From: Rhynchosporium graminicola | Taxonomy: Eukaryota; Ascomycota; Leotiomycetes; Helotiales; Ploettnerulaceae | Assembly (NCBI GenBank): GCA_900074885.1 | Contig: FJUW01000020.1 | Span: forward strand, 426,844 to 490,843 | DNA length: 64,000 nucleotides | Reading direction: 5' to 3' | Shown here: one piece after another, positions 1-11,439 of the stretch | Position numbering within the stretch: position 1 is the stretch's first letter | Layout of the letters: the number at the start of each line of letters is the position of its first letter | Program-made: the position numbers and the translations under genes | Notes under the pieces: model-generated | The model's input: only the letters and a program-made list of their open reading frames with translations | Databases searched by the model: none | Told to the model about the DNA's origin: nothing

Positions 1-1002
1 GAAAATTGCATATTACTTAATAAAGAACTTAAGACTATAATCTGTATATACGTGGATGATCTAGCTCTAATTAGCCCTGATATAAGTACTATTAAGTCCT
101 TAATTGAAGAATTAAAATACTTCTTTAAACTTAAGGACTTAGGGCTAATAAAAGACTATTTAGGTATTGAAATTGACTATAATAGAGATCAGGGCTATAT
201 AAAGCTCTATTAAGCTAGCTATATAGAGAAGGTACTAGCTCGGTTTCACTTATCAGATTATAAACCGAAGAATACGCCTATAGATTCAAAGGTTAAATTA
301 GAACCTAATCCTAATAAAGCTACTAAGGAAGATATATTATAGTTTTAGCAAGTAATAAGCTGCTTACTATTCCTTACGCTAGCTACTAGGCCTGATATAA
401 GCTACGCTATAATCAAATTAGCTAGGTTCTCTAGTAACCCTAGTAATACGCATATCTTAGCTACAAAGAACGTACTTAGATACCTTAAAGGTTCTATTAA
501 ACTAGGCTTAGTTTATATTAATAGCTCTAGTAAATACGTTAGCAGATACTGCGATTCTAACTATACCGGAGATATTAGTATAGCTAAGTCCACTAGTAGC
601 TATTCCTTCTATATAGGAAGCTACTTATTCTCTTAGAAGTCGAAGTTGCAATCGATTATAGCTCAGTCTACTATAGAAGCTGAATATATAGCTATTAATT
701 CGGCAGTTAAAGAAGCGGTCTATATAAGATAACTTCTTACCGAATTAAGCTATTACTTCTAAGAGAGGTTCCTAGTGATTACTAATAATAATAGCGCTTT
801 ATTACTCTCTAAAAACCCTTAATTCCATAAGAGAACTATGTATATAGCTATAAAGTACCACTTTATTAAGGACCTTATTAATCAAAGTACTATAGATTTG
901 ATCTATATTAGTACTTTAAAGCAAAAGGCAGACGGGTTTACTAAAGCCCTAGATAGGCCTAAATTTAAGAAGTTTATAAAACACCTTAAACTAGCTTATT
1001 AG
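1..1002 (+). pseudogene. copia pol fragment: reverse transcriptase C-half and RNase H
   Basis: The frame starting at base 1 runs unshifted for 333 codons to a TAG at 1000-1002. It shows the copia RT active-site motif YVDD (codons at 49-60), the DLG..KDYLGIEI block after it, then RNase H with KSTS.YSFYI and QST.EAEYIA blocks and the C-terminal KADGFTKAL segment. In-frame TAA/TAG codons replace expected Gln/Trp (for example in the stretch after LY at about 211), the mark of RIP rather than frameshift decay. It would have copied element RNA and degraded the RNA strand. The same protein is encoded on the minus strand at 15940-17000. Confidence 0.92.
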
Positions 1003-1182
1003 AGCTAGTAATTCAGATTATTATAAGAGAATTAGGTTTATTTAACCTAGGAAGGTAGCTACGAGATAGCATTTCTATTCCTTATTATATTTCTTTTATA
1101 ATAACCTAAGGGTATTCGATTAGTGATTTACCTTATATAGTTCTGTTTTAAAACTGACTATAAGGCTCTGATTAAGAGGGCG

Positions 1183-1650
1183 TGTTAGATTTGTAACCAG
1201 TACCTTAGTCAGTTCTGCCTGCATTAGCATACACACCCTGTACCTTATCAGTACATAGTCTTAGTACCTAGTTCAGTACCTTGCCCATGTACCTTATTAT
1301 ACCTAGCACCCACACCCTATACCTTATTAACAGCCTGTACCCTGCATACTCTATTAGAGTTACTATGAAGGTTCTCGATAGAGTTCTACTACTCTCTAGT
1401 AAATATATCATACTTCTAGAGGATTCAACTAACGTACTACTAACGTAGTATAATTCTAAAGTATACGTGTCTTCTTCTATAGAGTTCTGTATTACGTAGT
1501 ATAGAATATTCTAGAGAGCTCACATAGCTATATAAGTAGCTAGAATCTCTCCTATAGTTAGCTCTCTTCAAGCAAGCAAAGCAAGTCAAATTGATCACCT
1601 ATTATTCTATTATTCTGACCTTTAGCCGATTTCCACCTTCAATTTTCACA
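1183..1650 (+). repeat. copia-family LTR, 3' LTR of copia-1
   Basis: 468 bp starting TGTTAGATTTG and ending TTTTCACA (TG..CA). Three full-length relatives (15272-15759, 30205-30690, 37874-38321) and one internally deleted copy (42261-42614) fix the borders. The U3 half carries repeated GTACC-containing units, a TATA box (TATATAAG, 1529-1536) follows, and the end is the conserved GATTTCCAC..TTTTCACA. The preceding purine-rich AAGAGGGCG is the short polypurine tract. Confidence 0.93.
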
Positions 1651-1652
1651 TT

Positions 1653-3430
1653 TTAAAGAAAATATCTTTAGCTAAATAGAATTATAATATCTATAAGAAA
1701 GAACTTATAGCGATTATTAAAGTACTTAAATACTAGAAAATATACTTATAAGAAGCTAAGTTCCTAGTTATCGTTTATACTAATTATATAAATCTTCGAA
1801 CCTTTATAACTACTAAAGTCTTAGATAATTATCAATTAGCTTAATAGTTAGAGGAACTCGCCTCTTTTAATCTAGTTATTAAGTATATATAAGGAAAAGA
1901 TAATATTTAAGCAGATACTCTAAGTAAATTACTAAGTTATAAGGATAATAAGGTCTATAATAAGATTACTTTACATAAATAGCTAGATAATAAAGATATA
2001 GTTACTAATATTCGAGAAGCTACTACGATTAAGTAAGAAATTAAAAGACTTTAATATAATACCTTAAAGGAGGCTTAGAAGAAGAATAGAATATCCCTAG
2101 ATAAGACTAAGGAACTTATTATAAGGAATATAATTAAAAATAGTATTATACGATTTAATAGGAAAGTTTAGCTTCCGCCGAGCTTAGTAGAAGTATATAT
2201 TAAAGAATAATATAAGCTTCCTACGTATAGATACTAATAGATATAAAGAATATATCTAAGGATTTTAAGAAACTACTAATCAGAAGGACTCCGCTAAGTA
2301 ATTAAAGAAGTACTAGCTAACTATAATACTTATATTAAGAATAAGTCTTTCTAATATTCACCTTATAAGCAGATAATTATAATACTAATACTACTAATAT
2401 CTTGGAAATCGATATTATAGGACTTCATAGGGCTATTACCGCTATCGAAGGATCCGGTTATAGGAGTTAGCTATAATATAATACTTATTATTATAGAAAG
2501 ACTTATTAAGTATATAATCTTAATACTAGTCTTATTTACTTTTATAGCTAAATATCTAGTATAAGTATACCTTAAGGAGGTAATCTCTAAGTATAGAGTA
2601 CCCGAAGAAATCATATCAGATCGAGATAAGTTATTTATATTAAAGTTCTAGAATACTTTAATAGGGTTCTTAGGGACTAAACAGAAACTATTAATAGCTT
2701 TCTATCCTTAGATAAATAGAGGAAATAAAAGAATAAACTAAGTAGTTAAAGTATACTTATACTATTATATTAACTATTAGTAAAATAATTAGGTAGAACT
2801 ACTACTACTAATAGAGTTTATATATAATAGCTCGACTATAGAAATAATAAAAGTTATACTATTCTTCGCAAATTATAATTATAAACCTATTACTTATAAA
2901 GAGCTTAACGTTATTATTAAGGATAATAATATAGCTTATATTTAGGTCCGGAATATCTAGGACTTCTATAAGGAACTCGCAGAGGAACTCTAGTTTATAG
3001 TAAAGAAGAATACGGACTATTATAATAAGAATTATAATTAGAAGCTAACGCTATAGGAGGGAGATAAGGTTTACTTTCTATAGAAGAATATTAATATATA
3101 GAGACTAAGCGATAAGCTAGATTATAAGAAACTTAGATTATTGAAAATTAAATATATTAAAGGACTTTTAAATTATAAACTCTAGCTACTAGCTATAATA
3201 AAGAAGATATTCCTAATATTCTATATATCCTTATTAGAAAAAGCACTACTAGGAGTACTACTAGCTCCGGAGATATACGCTGAACTAGCTAACTTACTCG
3301 TAGAATACGATATAAAGGAACTACTAGACTATTAATATAAACGAGATATTATTAGATACTTAATAAATTAGAAGAACTACTTATATTCAGAAAATATATA
3401 AGAACTTAAGTTAAACTTTTACTATTTAGT
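1653..3430 (+). pseudogene. gypsy-F pol 3' part: RNase H, integrase, chromodomain
   Basis: The reading frame aligns codon for codon with G. Recognisable blocks in order: the RNase H end with Y.IYKKEL and a LRTF.TTK segment (1690-1830); an integrase zinc-binding region with L.AYR-like residues (about 2200-2260); a catalytic core with DFI.LLPLSKD (about 2410), ISDRDKLFI (about 2615) and YPQ.NRGN (about 2700); then a C-terminal chromodomain with EYDI.ELLDY and RYLI..KNYLY (3298-3400). The usual core Glu after NRGN reads Lys, a G-to-A change. Many in-frame TAA/TAG occur at Gln/Trp positions. The protein would have inserted the element and read histone marks, but it is dead here. Confidence 0.85.
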
Positions 3431-3468
3431 ATTATTAGCTAATTTCTATCGATAAAACTCAGATCTGC

Positions 3469-4020
3469 CTAGAGTAAGTTTATAAGGTCGAAAGGAAAGT
3501 CGATCGTTAGATTAAATAAGAAGTTAATAGAGATATCAGAACTAGAGAGTTCCGCGCTCGCTAACTTAGTATCTTTAAGTACTCTTTCTCTTTCTTATTT
3601 CTCTTTTTCTTCTTTCTCTAAAGCTTTAAGAATATTAAGCTTAGTTATTAAATTTAAACTAGTAATAATTATCTTTTACTACTTTTCGTATAAGAAACGT
3701 TTCTATTTCTTTAACCTTATAATTCGCATATAGAACTCGGCTATAGCTAAGTCTTCTTTATCTTCTAATTTTTCGATTTAGGAATCTAGACTTTCCTATT
3801 CGGAAGCTATAAGTATCCGGTTCCTTATACGAATATCGTAGGATATATTTAGTTAAGCGTAATAATTATATCTAATTAGTTTAGGATCGCGAGGTAATAT
3901 ATACTCTTTATATTCTGCCTTTTTATATCTAGTATATAATATTATAATTTTACTACTTAATTCTATTTATCTTCCGAGTATAATATAATCGACTCGTTTA
4001 GTTAAGCGTTCAGAGGGCAT
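3469..4020 (-). pseudogene. antisense ORF between pol and 3' LTR (F/G type)
   Basis: On the strand opposite to pol, an ATG at 4020 opens a frame of 183 codons plus stop that ends just past the pol 3' end, so the two are tail to tail. The product begins MPSERLTKRVDY and has a middle ASE.ESLDS.IEKL segment with expected Trp codons turned to TAG, then a Lys/Glu-rich, probably coiled-coil stretch (KALEKEEKEK). Only TAG/TAA stops interrupt it. The same frame reads through in element G (62260-62821) with the same residues. I recognise no domain. It could be an accessory protein of the element or a fortuitous frame; conservation in two copies alone does not prove selection. Confidence 0.55.
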
Positions 4021-4106
4021 AATAAAAGAAGGAGATAGCTATAAGTAGTTATTAATATTTCCTTAGGCGTACTTAAGCGTAGGGATACGTTAGGATAGAA
4101 AGGGGA

Positions 4107-4605
4107 TAGTATCACGAACTAGTATAGTTCTTAGTACTAAAACCGTCCTAGCACTAGAATACTGATAGTATTACCTAGTAGTATATACTAGACGAGTTTT
4201 AGTACTAGAAAAGAGTTAGTACTATTAGAAGAAAGGCACTAATATAGTTATGATATAAACTAGCGAGTAGTACTATACGTCTACCGGTATTATAGTAATA
4301 ATAGTATTATAGCTATAGGTGATCCAGGATCACGTGATATACTAGACTACTAGATAGGTCGCGAGAGCTTACACGCTCTGCAAGATAGTCTTATATAGCT
4401 AGCATAAGGGAACGAAAGTTCTATATAAGACTAGCACTTCTGCTATTAGATAGGAGCTTCGTGCTTAAATTCATATAGTAATTAATACCTGCTTATAATA
4501 TCTTAATTCTAATTAAGATCCGAACTTCTTATTTACTTTACCTTATAGCTAATACTAATCGACGAGCCTGTACACCGCGTACCAGTCAGAACCAGGAACG
4601 TTACA
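4107..4605 (+). repeat. chromovirus LTR, 3' LTR of gypsy-F
   Basis: 499 bp, starting TAGTATCACGAAC (probably TGGTATCACG before RIP) and ending GAACGTTACA. Relatives: 56643-57151 and 62899-63347. It contains the palindromic box at 4319-4338, a TATA-like TATATAAG near 4420 and the conserved stretch AGGAGCTTCGTGCTTAAATT. Right flank starts TTTAT; no TSD can be tested because the left end is outside the window. Confidence 0.9.
4319..4338. promoter_or_regulatory. palindromic box in the F/G LTR (inverted repeat plus CACGTG)
   Basis: GTGATCCAGGATCACGTGAT: a 7-bp inverted repeat (GTGATCC/GGATCAC, 1-bp spacer) overlapping the 10-bp palindrome ATCACGTGAT with a CACGTG core. It recurs at 56857-56876 (one C-to-T change) and exactly at 63061-63080. 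It lies upstream of the TATA-like box, where a U3 enhancer or bHLH-type site would be. Function is inferred only. Confidence 0.5.
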
Positions 4606-5102
4606 TTTATAGCTAGAGAGACTGCTTAATACTATTATTTAATATTAATACGAATAATGAAATTACTATATAACTTATACGAGTTATTAGCCTTAGAGAG
4701 GAAAGATTACTATTTATTAAGTTTTTGAAACGCTTCGCGAAAGTCAAGCTAGCTAATATAATAGATAGCAGAAAGGTAAGCCGGAGTTCTGCAGATCCGG
4801 ATAATCTTAATAAGCTTATAGATAAGTTAAAGTAAGTAAGAACGAAACGGAACCGCACGCGTTCATATAATTATCTTAAAGAAAGCCGGCGATAGAGCAG
4901 ACTTTATAGCAATTTCGACAGCTTCTTATATCTTATTCCACCGAATCGAGAAGATAAGAATACTAATTAAAGAGTATCTAGTAGTATATATTACAGACTA
5001 AATCTATACCAAATTCAGTAGTTCTATTTACTACTAAGCTCTGACTATTCTATACCTCTATCTTAAATTAGAAAAATCCTCTAAATATCGATCTAGTAAA
5101 AA

Positions 5103-5465
5103 TTCAAGGTTCTAGAATTTAAATAGGAGAGTAAGGATCCCCTAGAGCTCGATCGGTTATCTGCTAAGGAGCTAGCTCCTTTTATAAAGGAGTTCTATTT
5201 AATAGAAGAGAATAAGGTCGCGGAATATAAATAGCTTAAACCTGATTATTAGCCCTAGGAATAGCCTAGATCCCTTAGCTAGGTATTACCTTCTCATATA
5301 TCCGATATACTCTCTGCGATAAAGGAGATTATAATTATATCTATTTATACTTACCTTAGAACTAACCTCGAATTAGTAATAAGCCTGGAAAGGGCTAAGG
5401 CGTTCGAGCAGTTAGTATATATAGAAAAGACTAAATCTTAAGTAAGCTTCTTAAAGAGTTTATAC
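5103..5465 (+). pseudogene. unidentified degenerate coding stretch
   Basis: About 120 codons interrupted only by TAA/TAG at plausible Gln/Trp places. The composition is that of a normal soluble protein (charged helices such as LDRLSAKELAPFIKEFYLIEEN and ILSAIKEI), unlike the Ile/Tyr/Leu-only noise of most frames here. Downstream the frame is lost, probably by an indel near 5465. I do not recognise the family and no neighbour gives context. It may be part of the unidentified element or gene that occupied the region before the retrotransposons. Confidence 0.35.
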
Positions 5466-8400
5466 TTTTTAATATATTTAATAATAGCTAAGCTATAGAG
5501 TTCAGAAAGCCTAATCTTAGCGATAAGCTTATCGCGCAGATCTATTCTAAAAAGATAAGGAATTAGGTTCGGAAAGTTAATTACTCGTGCGATTCTTTAA
5601 TAGTATTTAAAGTAATAAAGATATCTGAGTTATAAAGATAAATAATTGTTATAGTTAGGGATATATTATATAATAAAGAGATTACTACTTTCTATAGAAC
5701 TAACTTTCTATAAGGGTAAGGAAAGACTTATATTTATAGTGCATATAGCAGATAGATATTAGTATAGATAAGAGAGTAACTTATCCTGAACTTAGACTTA
5801 CTATATATATACACGAGCTATAGTAAGAGAGTTTCTTATTATAGCTTATATATATACTCTAAGCTACGTCTAATTAATACTAGAAATATTAATTTTCCTC
5901 CGAGGTAGCTAGAAGAACTTCCTAAACTCTTAGCTTACTTTACGTATCTAGAGACGCGCTTTTATTACTTATCTAGATACTATCGTAGGTTTTCCTTATA
6001 TTACTAATCTTATTATTAATAATACTTAACTTATCCTTTCAGATCTAAATAATAAGCTAAGCGGAAGTTAGAGCGTTATCTTTAGGCTTTGATTAAGATC
6101 TTCTAAGCGAAACTACTAGTGATATCAGTATCCCTTGATACTACTTTAGTCTCTTTACGCCTTATATTTATTATTAGCTTAATCCGCTAGCTGCTTAAGA
6201 ACCCTTATAAATAGTAGCTACTATAACTTATATCTATAGTTTAAGGTATAATAGAATATAGCTATTAGTAATATAGCGAATATTATAATAATTACTTAGG
6301 TAGTATATATAGCTTTACTATCTGTATCGCGTATAAGAAAGAATAATCCGGTTGAGTAAAGTTTTATAAAATAGATACTTATAAATAGCTAGCGTATTAT
6401 AGTAAGGTAAAAGAGACTACTAGGAGTAAGACCCGGTTCTGTAAGTATAAGTAGATAGGATCGATAGAATAACTAAAGAACTCTATAGTATATAATAATA
6501 AAGACTAAGATTAGAGGAGTAATTATAGAATAAATAAGGCCTAGAAGAATATCAGCCGAAACTCTAAATAAAAAAGTGAGGAATAAACTTATATATATAA
6601 TATTTATAAGTACTAGTATAAAGGTTCCCTAGTGCTATAAGCCTATATATTAGCTCCTTACTTACTATTCTCTAGCTATCTTATCGAATAGAGGAGAGAG
6701 TATAAATATAGATAAAAGCCTATTAATATCTACGAGAGTAGAGATAATAGCTATAAATATATATATTAAGATATATAAGAAGAAGTAATTACTTACTTTT
6801 AGTAGATTCTAAGTAAGAGTAACTGAGGTCGATATAATTTTATCTTTTAAGTCTTTAATAAGAGTTATTATACTTACTAAGAGAGAGATAGTAAGGAATA
6901 TCTATATAAATAAGAATATATAATAGTAGATCTGAATATAGTTTTCGATAACTTAATATAAATAATATCCTTATATATATATAAGTAAGCGTATTATAAG
7001 TAGGACTATAGTAGTAATTAGAGCTAGTATTATAGGAGGTAGAACTCCTTAAATAACTGCTACTAACTAACTTAGGATTAAATCGATCTATCGTAGCTAT
7101 AGTACTACTTGAACTAAGTATTCGATCTGAGAAATCGACCTAATAATTATAATAGGGAGTACGAACCTAAGAGTAAGTAAGGCGACTGAAAAATAGATAA
7201 GGGATATTTAAATATAATAATACTACTAGCTAACCGATATATTACGCTAAATAGTATCTATTATAACTATTCCCTACTTAAGCGTTTATATTAGAGGAAC
7301 TCGGGCCTTAAGTACTAAAGCCGTAAGTAGTAGCGAGAGAGTTCTATTAAAATATACTAAAGCTAAGTTCTTTAGAAGGAACTTATTTAAGTAATATTAA
7401 TACTAATCGATCTCGAGATTCTATTGCGTAACTTCTGCCTATAGATAATAGATAGTATCTACGCGGGAGCTTAGAAGTAGTATAGCTAGTAGCTAAGAGA
7501 AGAGTAAGAGTCTTATAGATAGACGATTATTCTAGTATAAGTATTTTATCCTAAGAGATAAAAATATATTATTACTATTAGAGTTAATATCTTTTACTTA
7601 GTTAAGAATCCTCTATTAATAATTTGTCTTTATTATAAGCGCGGTTTCTGCAGCCTCTAGCTTCCTTATTAATACGTCTCGATAGTATAATTTTATATAT
7701 AGACTAGAAAAATCCCGGTTTATTATTACTATATATACGCCTCTATAGATATTACGAAAACGTTACTTAATTATACTAGTAGAAAGCTACTTTACTAAAC
7801 TAGAGGTAAGGAGGAGATATAATCCTTTATAGCTATCTTACGCGAAGCTACTCTAGAGTCTAATATAATCTCAGAGTTCTCTGCGTATAGTATAATAAAC
7901 TAAAATAATAGTAAAAATAGTAAGTACTAAGTGAACCTAATACCTCCTTATATGCGAAAGACTAATATTAGAAAAGCTTAAGCGGTCTTATCCTCGAATA
8001 CCTCTAAGTTCATTCCTACTATTAACTATATCTAATAGAAGAAGTACTAGTAGTATTACTAATCTAAGGATAATAAAAAGCTTTAGTATAATCTATAAAT
8101 ATTAGTCGAAAAGATAGTTTTAGAACCCTAAGGTATCTTTCAGAATAAGGTCTGGAAAGAGCGAGAAGAGTATCTGTAATTATAGCGGTACTAGCTTCTA
8201 TTTCGTATCTAGGACTTAGAGCGCTTATTAATAACTATAAATAAGTATAATTATCTTAAGAAGTCCTGAGAAAACCTACTAGTACTCGGGATATTTCTAT
8301 TTCAGAAGTATATATACTATAAGCTTTAATATAAGGGTTACTCCAGATATTATAAGAGATACGAGAAAGGTAGCTAATAACTTGCCCTAGGAACTTTACG

Positions 8401-8879
8401 CTTTCCTAGTAGCTTAATCTAAAATATTATTAATCTTACTACTTATAGTTAGAAGTATATAAGAGTTTATATAAGAGGGAAACTATAAGTAAATTATAAC
8501 TTATAGATCGACCGGATAGTAGCTATTATAAAGTTAAACTTCTGAGTCTACTCTAAGGAGGTTATAATTCGCTAAGGCTGAAACGTAGTAATTATTAGGC
8601 TATCTTATTACTACCTCTAATAATTATAGACTATATATATATTACCTCCTTATATACCCTATATAATTATTATAAATTTAGTAAATATTAAGCGATAGTA
8701 GATTCGGCGTGACTACTAACCTTTCGATAATATATTACATAGATAGTCTATATTATTTACTACCTTAAGATAAATGAGTTTTATATCGCCTACGAGAAAC
8801 TTTAAAGTTTATAAAAAAGCTAATCAGATTATAAGCTTTAAATATAAGTAATATATAAATAAGGATCCTTAAGCGGAAT

Positions 8880-9212
8880 TTAGAGCAGGAAGTTAGAGAT
8901 ATTATTATTATCGATATCTAAAATCTTCTTCATAGGACCTCTAATATTCTTATTATCGATTTCTACCTTCGACTTAAAAGAGCTATTACTAAAATATTCA
9001 CTTTCCTCTTTATTAGATCTAATTTCACTTAAACTTTTATAGCTACTATATATCGCCTTATCTTCGTCTAGCGCTTTATCAGACTCTCCTATATAGATAT
9101 CCCTAATACTTGTATCTAGGTGCTTAAATCCTTTATTATCTATCTTTACTTTATTATCTATATATTCGCTATCTTTAAACTCTAATACTAAAGTGTCGCT
9201 ATTAGTTATAAA
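8880..9212 (-). CDS. unidentified acidic 110-codon ORF remnant
   Basis: Completely open for 110 codons with normal stop TAA at 8880-8882, which is rare in this AT-rich, stop-saturated DNA. The product is polar and acidic (ITNSDTLVLEFKDSEY.., GESDKALDEDKAIYSSYKSL.., IRGPMKKILDIDNNN). Upstream the same frame continues through TAG/TAA codons towards 9318, where gypsy A interrupts it. I see no membrane segment, signal peptide or known motif. It is probably the C-terminal part of a larger gene broken by gypsy A; function unknown. Confidence 0.4.
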   Translation of the reverse strand, partial: FITNSDTLVLEFKDSEYIDNKVKIDNKGFKHLDTSIRDIYIGESDKALDEDKAIYSSYKSLSEIRSNKEESEYFSNSSFKSKVEIDNKNIRGPMKKILDIDNNNISNFLL

Positions 9213-9318
9213 CTATAAGCTCGCCTAATACTTAGGACTCTCCGAGTCCCTAGGACCTATCTATAAGTCTACTATCGAAATATTAAGTTTATTTATATTT
9301 CTAGTAATAAGATATTAT

Positions 9319-9586
9319 TATAACGATAGCTCACCTGAATATTACATAAGAAGAAGGATAGATACTAGGGCCTAAGTTTACAGGTATCCCGGCAGAACTA
9401 GTATCCGATTCGGTATAGTATCGGACTAGTACTAGTATATATATATAAGTTACTTTATACTCTATCTCCTTTCTTTTTCCTTCCTTATCTTTTTATTTCC
9501 TTCGTAGTAGACTATATAAGATCGCTCTTAGCCTCCCTACTTATTTATTCTTACTTATATACTACCTCGAGTCTTATATCGTTATA
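9319..9586 (+). repeat. gypsy A 5' LTR
   Basis: 268 bp with inverted ends TATAACGA../..TCGTTATA, the RIPped form of TGTGACGAC..GTCGTCACA (the unmutated end survives at 22660-22668). Its partner is 32258-32526. Family members are 19811-20078 and 28759-29026; part of it is shared with the LTR of element D. Confidence 0.95.
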
Positions 9587-9600
9587 TTAAATAAAAAGAT
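9436..9600 (+). promoter_or_regulatory. gypsy A TATA box, inferred transcript start and self-complementary primer site
   Basis: A TATATATATATAAG run (9436-9449) is followed by ATCTTTTTATTT at 9487-9498. The bases just after the LTR, AAATAAAAAGAT at 9589-9600, are its exact reverse complement (12 of 12). Placing the RNA 5' end at 9487 would let the transcript fold back and prime first-strand synthesis, as known for Tf1/sushi elements. The same pairing in less mutated form is in element D. Start site and priming are inferred. Confidence 0.6.
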
Positions 9601-9649
9601 TAAGATAGCCGGAGATAGCTTACTATAATATCTTACTACTAAGTTAGTT

Positions 9650-11400
9650 ATTTAATAACTACTCGTATATAGCCGAGATACTAGAGATCTCTCAGATAGC
9701 TATAAATCAGAGTTTAATTTAGCTTATTATAAATAGTATAATAGAGGAGGTCTTCGCTAATACTCCTTTAATAACCTCCTTAGTATAAAGGAATTATAGA
9801 TAGATTTTAAAGAAAGTATAATAAATACCCTAGAACTTTAACCTCTATATATCGCCGCTAAAATAGCCCTAATATACCTCTTTTTTTAAGCTACTATTAT
9901 AGCTCCTAACTAATAAACTAGAGACTCCTCCGGTTCTAAGGGGACTTAACGCGATCCCTCCCGCTTTACTTCTGAACTTAATCTATTATACTTTTCCTTA
10001 CTTTAAACGTCTCTTATACTAGAGAATATTAATACTTTATTAAGGAAGTATTAACTAAGAGAGAAAGGAAAATAAAAGCGAAATTCCCTAAGAGTATAAT
10101 CGCTAAGTACTCCTACTACTATAGATAATTCGAACCTGATCTATTCCCTCTTATAACGATTAGCGAACTAAGAGGAAAAGAATAACTCTCTAGAAGATAA
10201 TATAAATAAACTAATCTCTATATAAGATAAGTTCCTTATAAGAGTCCCTTACTTATTCTTAACTCTCTTACTAGAACTAATATTATAATCTCTGCGTATT
10301 CTAGAGTTTAATAAGCTAATAAACTCTATTCTAATACGTAGTACTAAGAGAGAGGATACTATTCCTAATAAACTATCTCTTTCCCTTAGCGCCGAATCAG
10401 TAGAGTTATACCCTAGGAAGTCTTATCTTACTAAGAAGATCCTACCCTTAGATAATAGATCAGATCTTACCTTCCTCTAATAGAGAGTATTAATATAAGA
10501 CTAGCTAGCTATAAACGCTAATTATTACCCTACGGACTTCTCCCGGCGCGTCTTTATATAGGGACTAGTTACTAGATTAGCTAAGGAGTATCTTATGCCT
10601 TAGTACTTTACTAATAAGTTTAAGACTAGTAATAAAATAATCTCCTTATTAAAGGAGAACTTTCTTATTAGTTTAGAGGAAGATAACTACTATAACGCTT
10701 TCTACTACTTAGAGATATAATAACCTAGCTATACCCGCGAGACTTTCGCCGAGTTTTATAGTTAATTTCAAAGCGCTACTATCTAAGGTAAAGTTAAAAA
10801 GAAGGAGTAGTTCTTCTATATATAGGATAAGATTATACTATCTTTACATGCTTTAACTCTTATTATTAAACTAATATAGAATAAGAACTACGCTTCTATA
10901 GTTAGATCCTTACTTTCTTTTAATACTAAATATCTCTATAACTCAGAATATACCTATCCTAAGAAAGCTATTGCCCTAGTATAGTACTATAAGCTTACTA
11001 TTACTACCGCGACTACTACTTGTTCTACTTCTTACTAGTTCTTAAGCTTAGCCCCTCGATAAACTACTCCTAGACTATATATATATATTTCTACCCTAAT
11101 ACGAGCTAGTACTCCCTCCGCGCTAAAACGCTTTACTACCTCGACTAGAGAACCCCTTAGGTATTATAGCTATAGATAGCTCGGTTATATTAAGCTAGAC
11201 TACCCTAACTTACTTAAAGTCTAATTAATTAACGAATTTCCGGAAGACGAAAGAGTAACTAAGGAAGTAGTAGAGGATATACCCTCCGAATCTGGATCGA
11301 TACTAGAGGGAAACGATAAGGCCTAGGTAAAAACTCCTTCCTAAGTCTACGTAAGTATAATCTCTCTAATCTAGACTTTAACTCCCTAATAGGAGGTAAG
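9650..11400 (+). pseudogene. gypsy A gag
   Basis: Degenerate capsid/nucleocapsid polyprotein. Useful landmarks are a capsid-like helical stretch around 10500-10900 (TRLAKEYL.PQYFTNKFKT.., SFNTKYLYNSEY) and a CCHC zinc knuckle at 11159-11209, reading YYSYRQLGYIKLDY with all Cys/His turned to Tyr by RIP. Interrupted by TAA/TAG at Gln/Trp. Counterparts are C (about 27000-28650, minus) and E (51840-52520), where the last knuckle Cys survives. Role in life: particle assembly and RNA packaging. Exact start not determinable. Confidence 0.75.
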
Positions 11401-11439
11401 TAATTTATATACCTAACTATAGTTAGTATAAATAGACTA

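Larger units (their letters stand above)
1..1650 (+). mobile_element. Ty1/copia LTR retrotransposon, 3' portion (copia-1)
   Basis: The 3' third of a copia element whose 5' part lies outside the window. It holds the end of reverse transcriptase, RNase H, a short 3' untranslated stretch with a small purine tract (about 1171-1182) and a complete 3' LTR. Its reverse complement is repeated almost base for base at 15272-17000 (copia B), which confirms family and borders. Downstream of its LTR the sequence resumes in the middle of a gypsy RNase H region, so copia-1 inserted into gypsy F. The left TSD is not visible. Confidence 0.93.
1651..4605 (+). mobile_element. Ty3/gypsy chromovirus, 3' half (gypsy-F)
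   Basis: Collinear with 60441-63347 of element G over its whole length: end of RNase H, integrase, chromodomain, an antisense frame and the 3' LTR. The 5' half was displaced to the left of the window by copia-1. A purine tract (GAAAGGGGA, about 4098-4106) abuts the LTR. Copies F and G differ mainly by C/T and G/A changes, consistent with RIP. Confidence 0.9.
4606..9313. other. unassigned RIP-mutated DNA, left part of the host of gypsy A
   Basis: About 4.7 kb with no LTR, no gypsy/copia motif and no match to other parts of the window that I could find. Because gypsy A has TSDs at 9314-9318 and 32527-32531, this DNA was originally continuous with 32532 onward. One protein-like plus-strand stretch (5103-5465) and one clean minus-strand ORF (8880-9212) are listed separately. 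A plus frame from about 5471 to 8880 looks open apart from TAA/TAG, but it contains six TGAs out of about 18 in the stretch, so it has no coding support. Confidence 0.6.

Noticed and set aside
1003..1182. Possible extra small gene between copia RNase H and LTR
   Set aside because: Matches the 3' untranslated region and purine tract of copia B; no frame is shared between copies.
4613..4858. 81-codon minus-strand ORF rich in Leu/Ile/Ser
   Set aside because: Composition is typical of an AT-rich shadow frame; the plus strand is at least as protein-like and there is no homology or context.
5471..8880. 3.4-kb plus-strand frame that seems open apart from TAA/TAG
   Set aside because: TGA codons are not depleted in this frame (six of about 18 in the region), so it behaves like any other frame in RIPped DNA.
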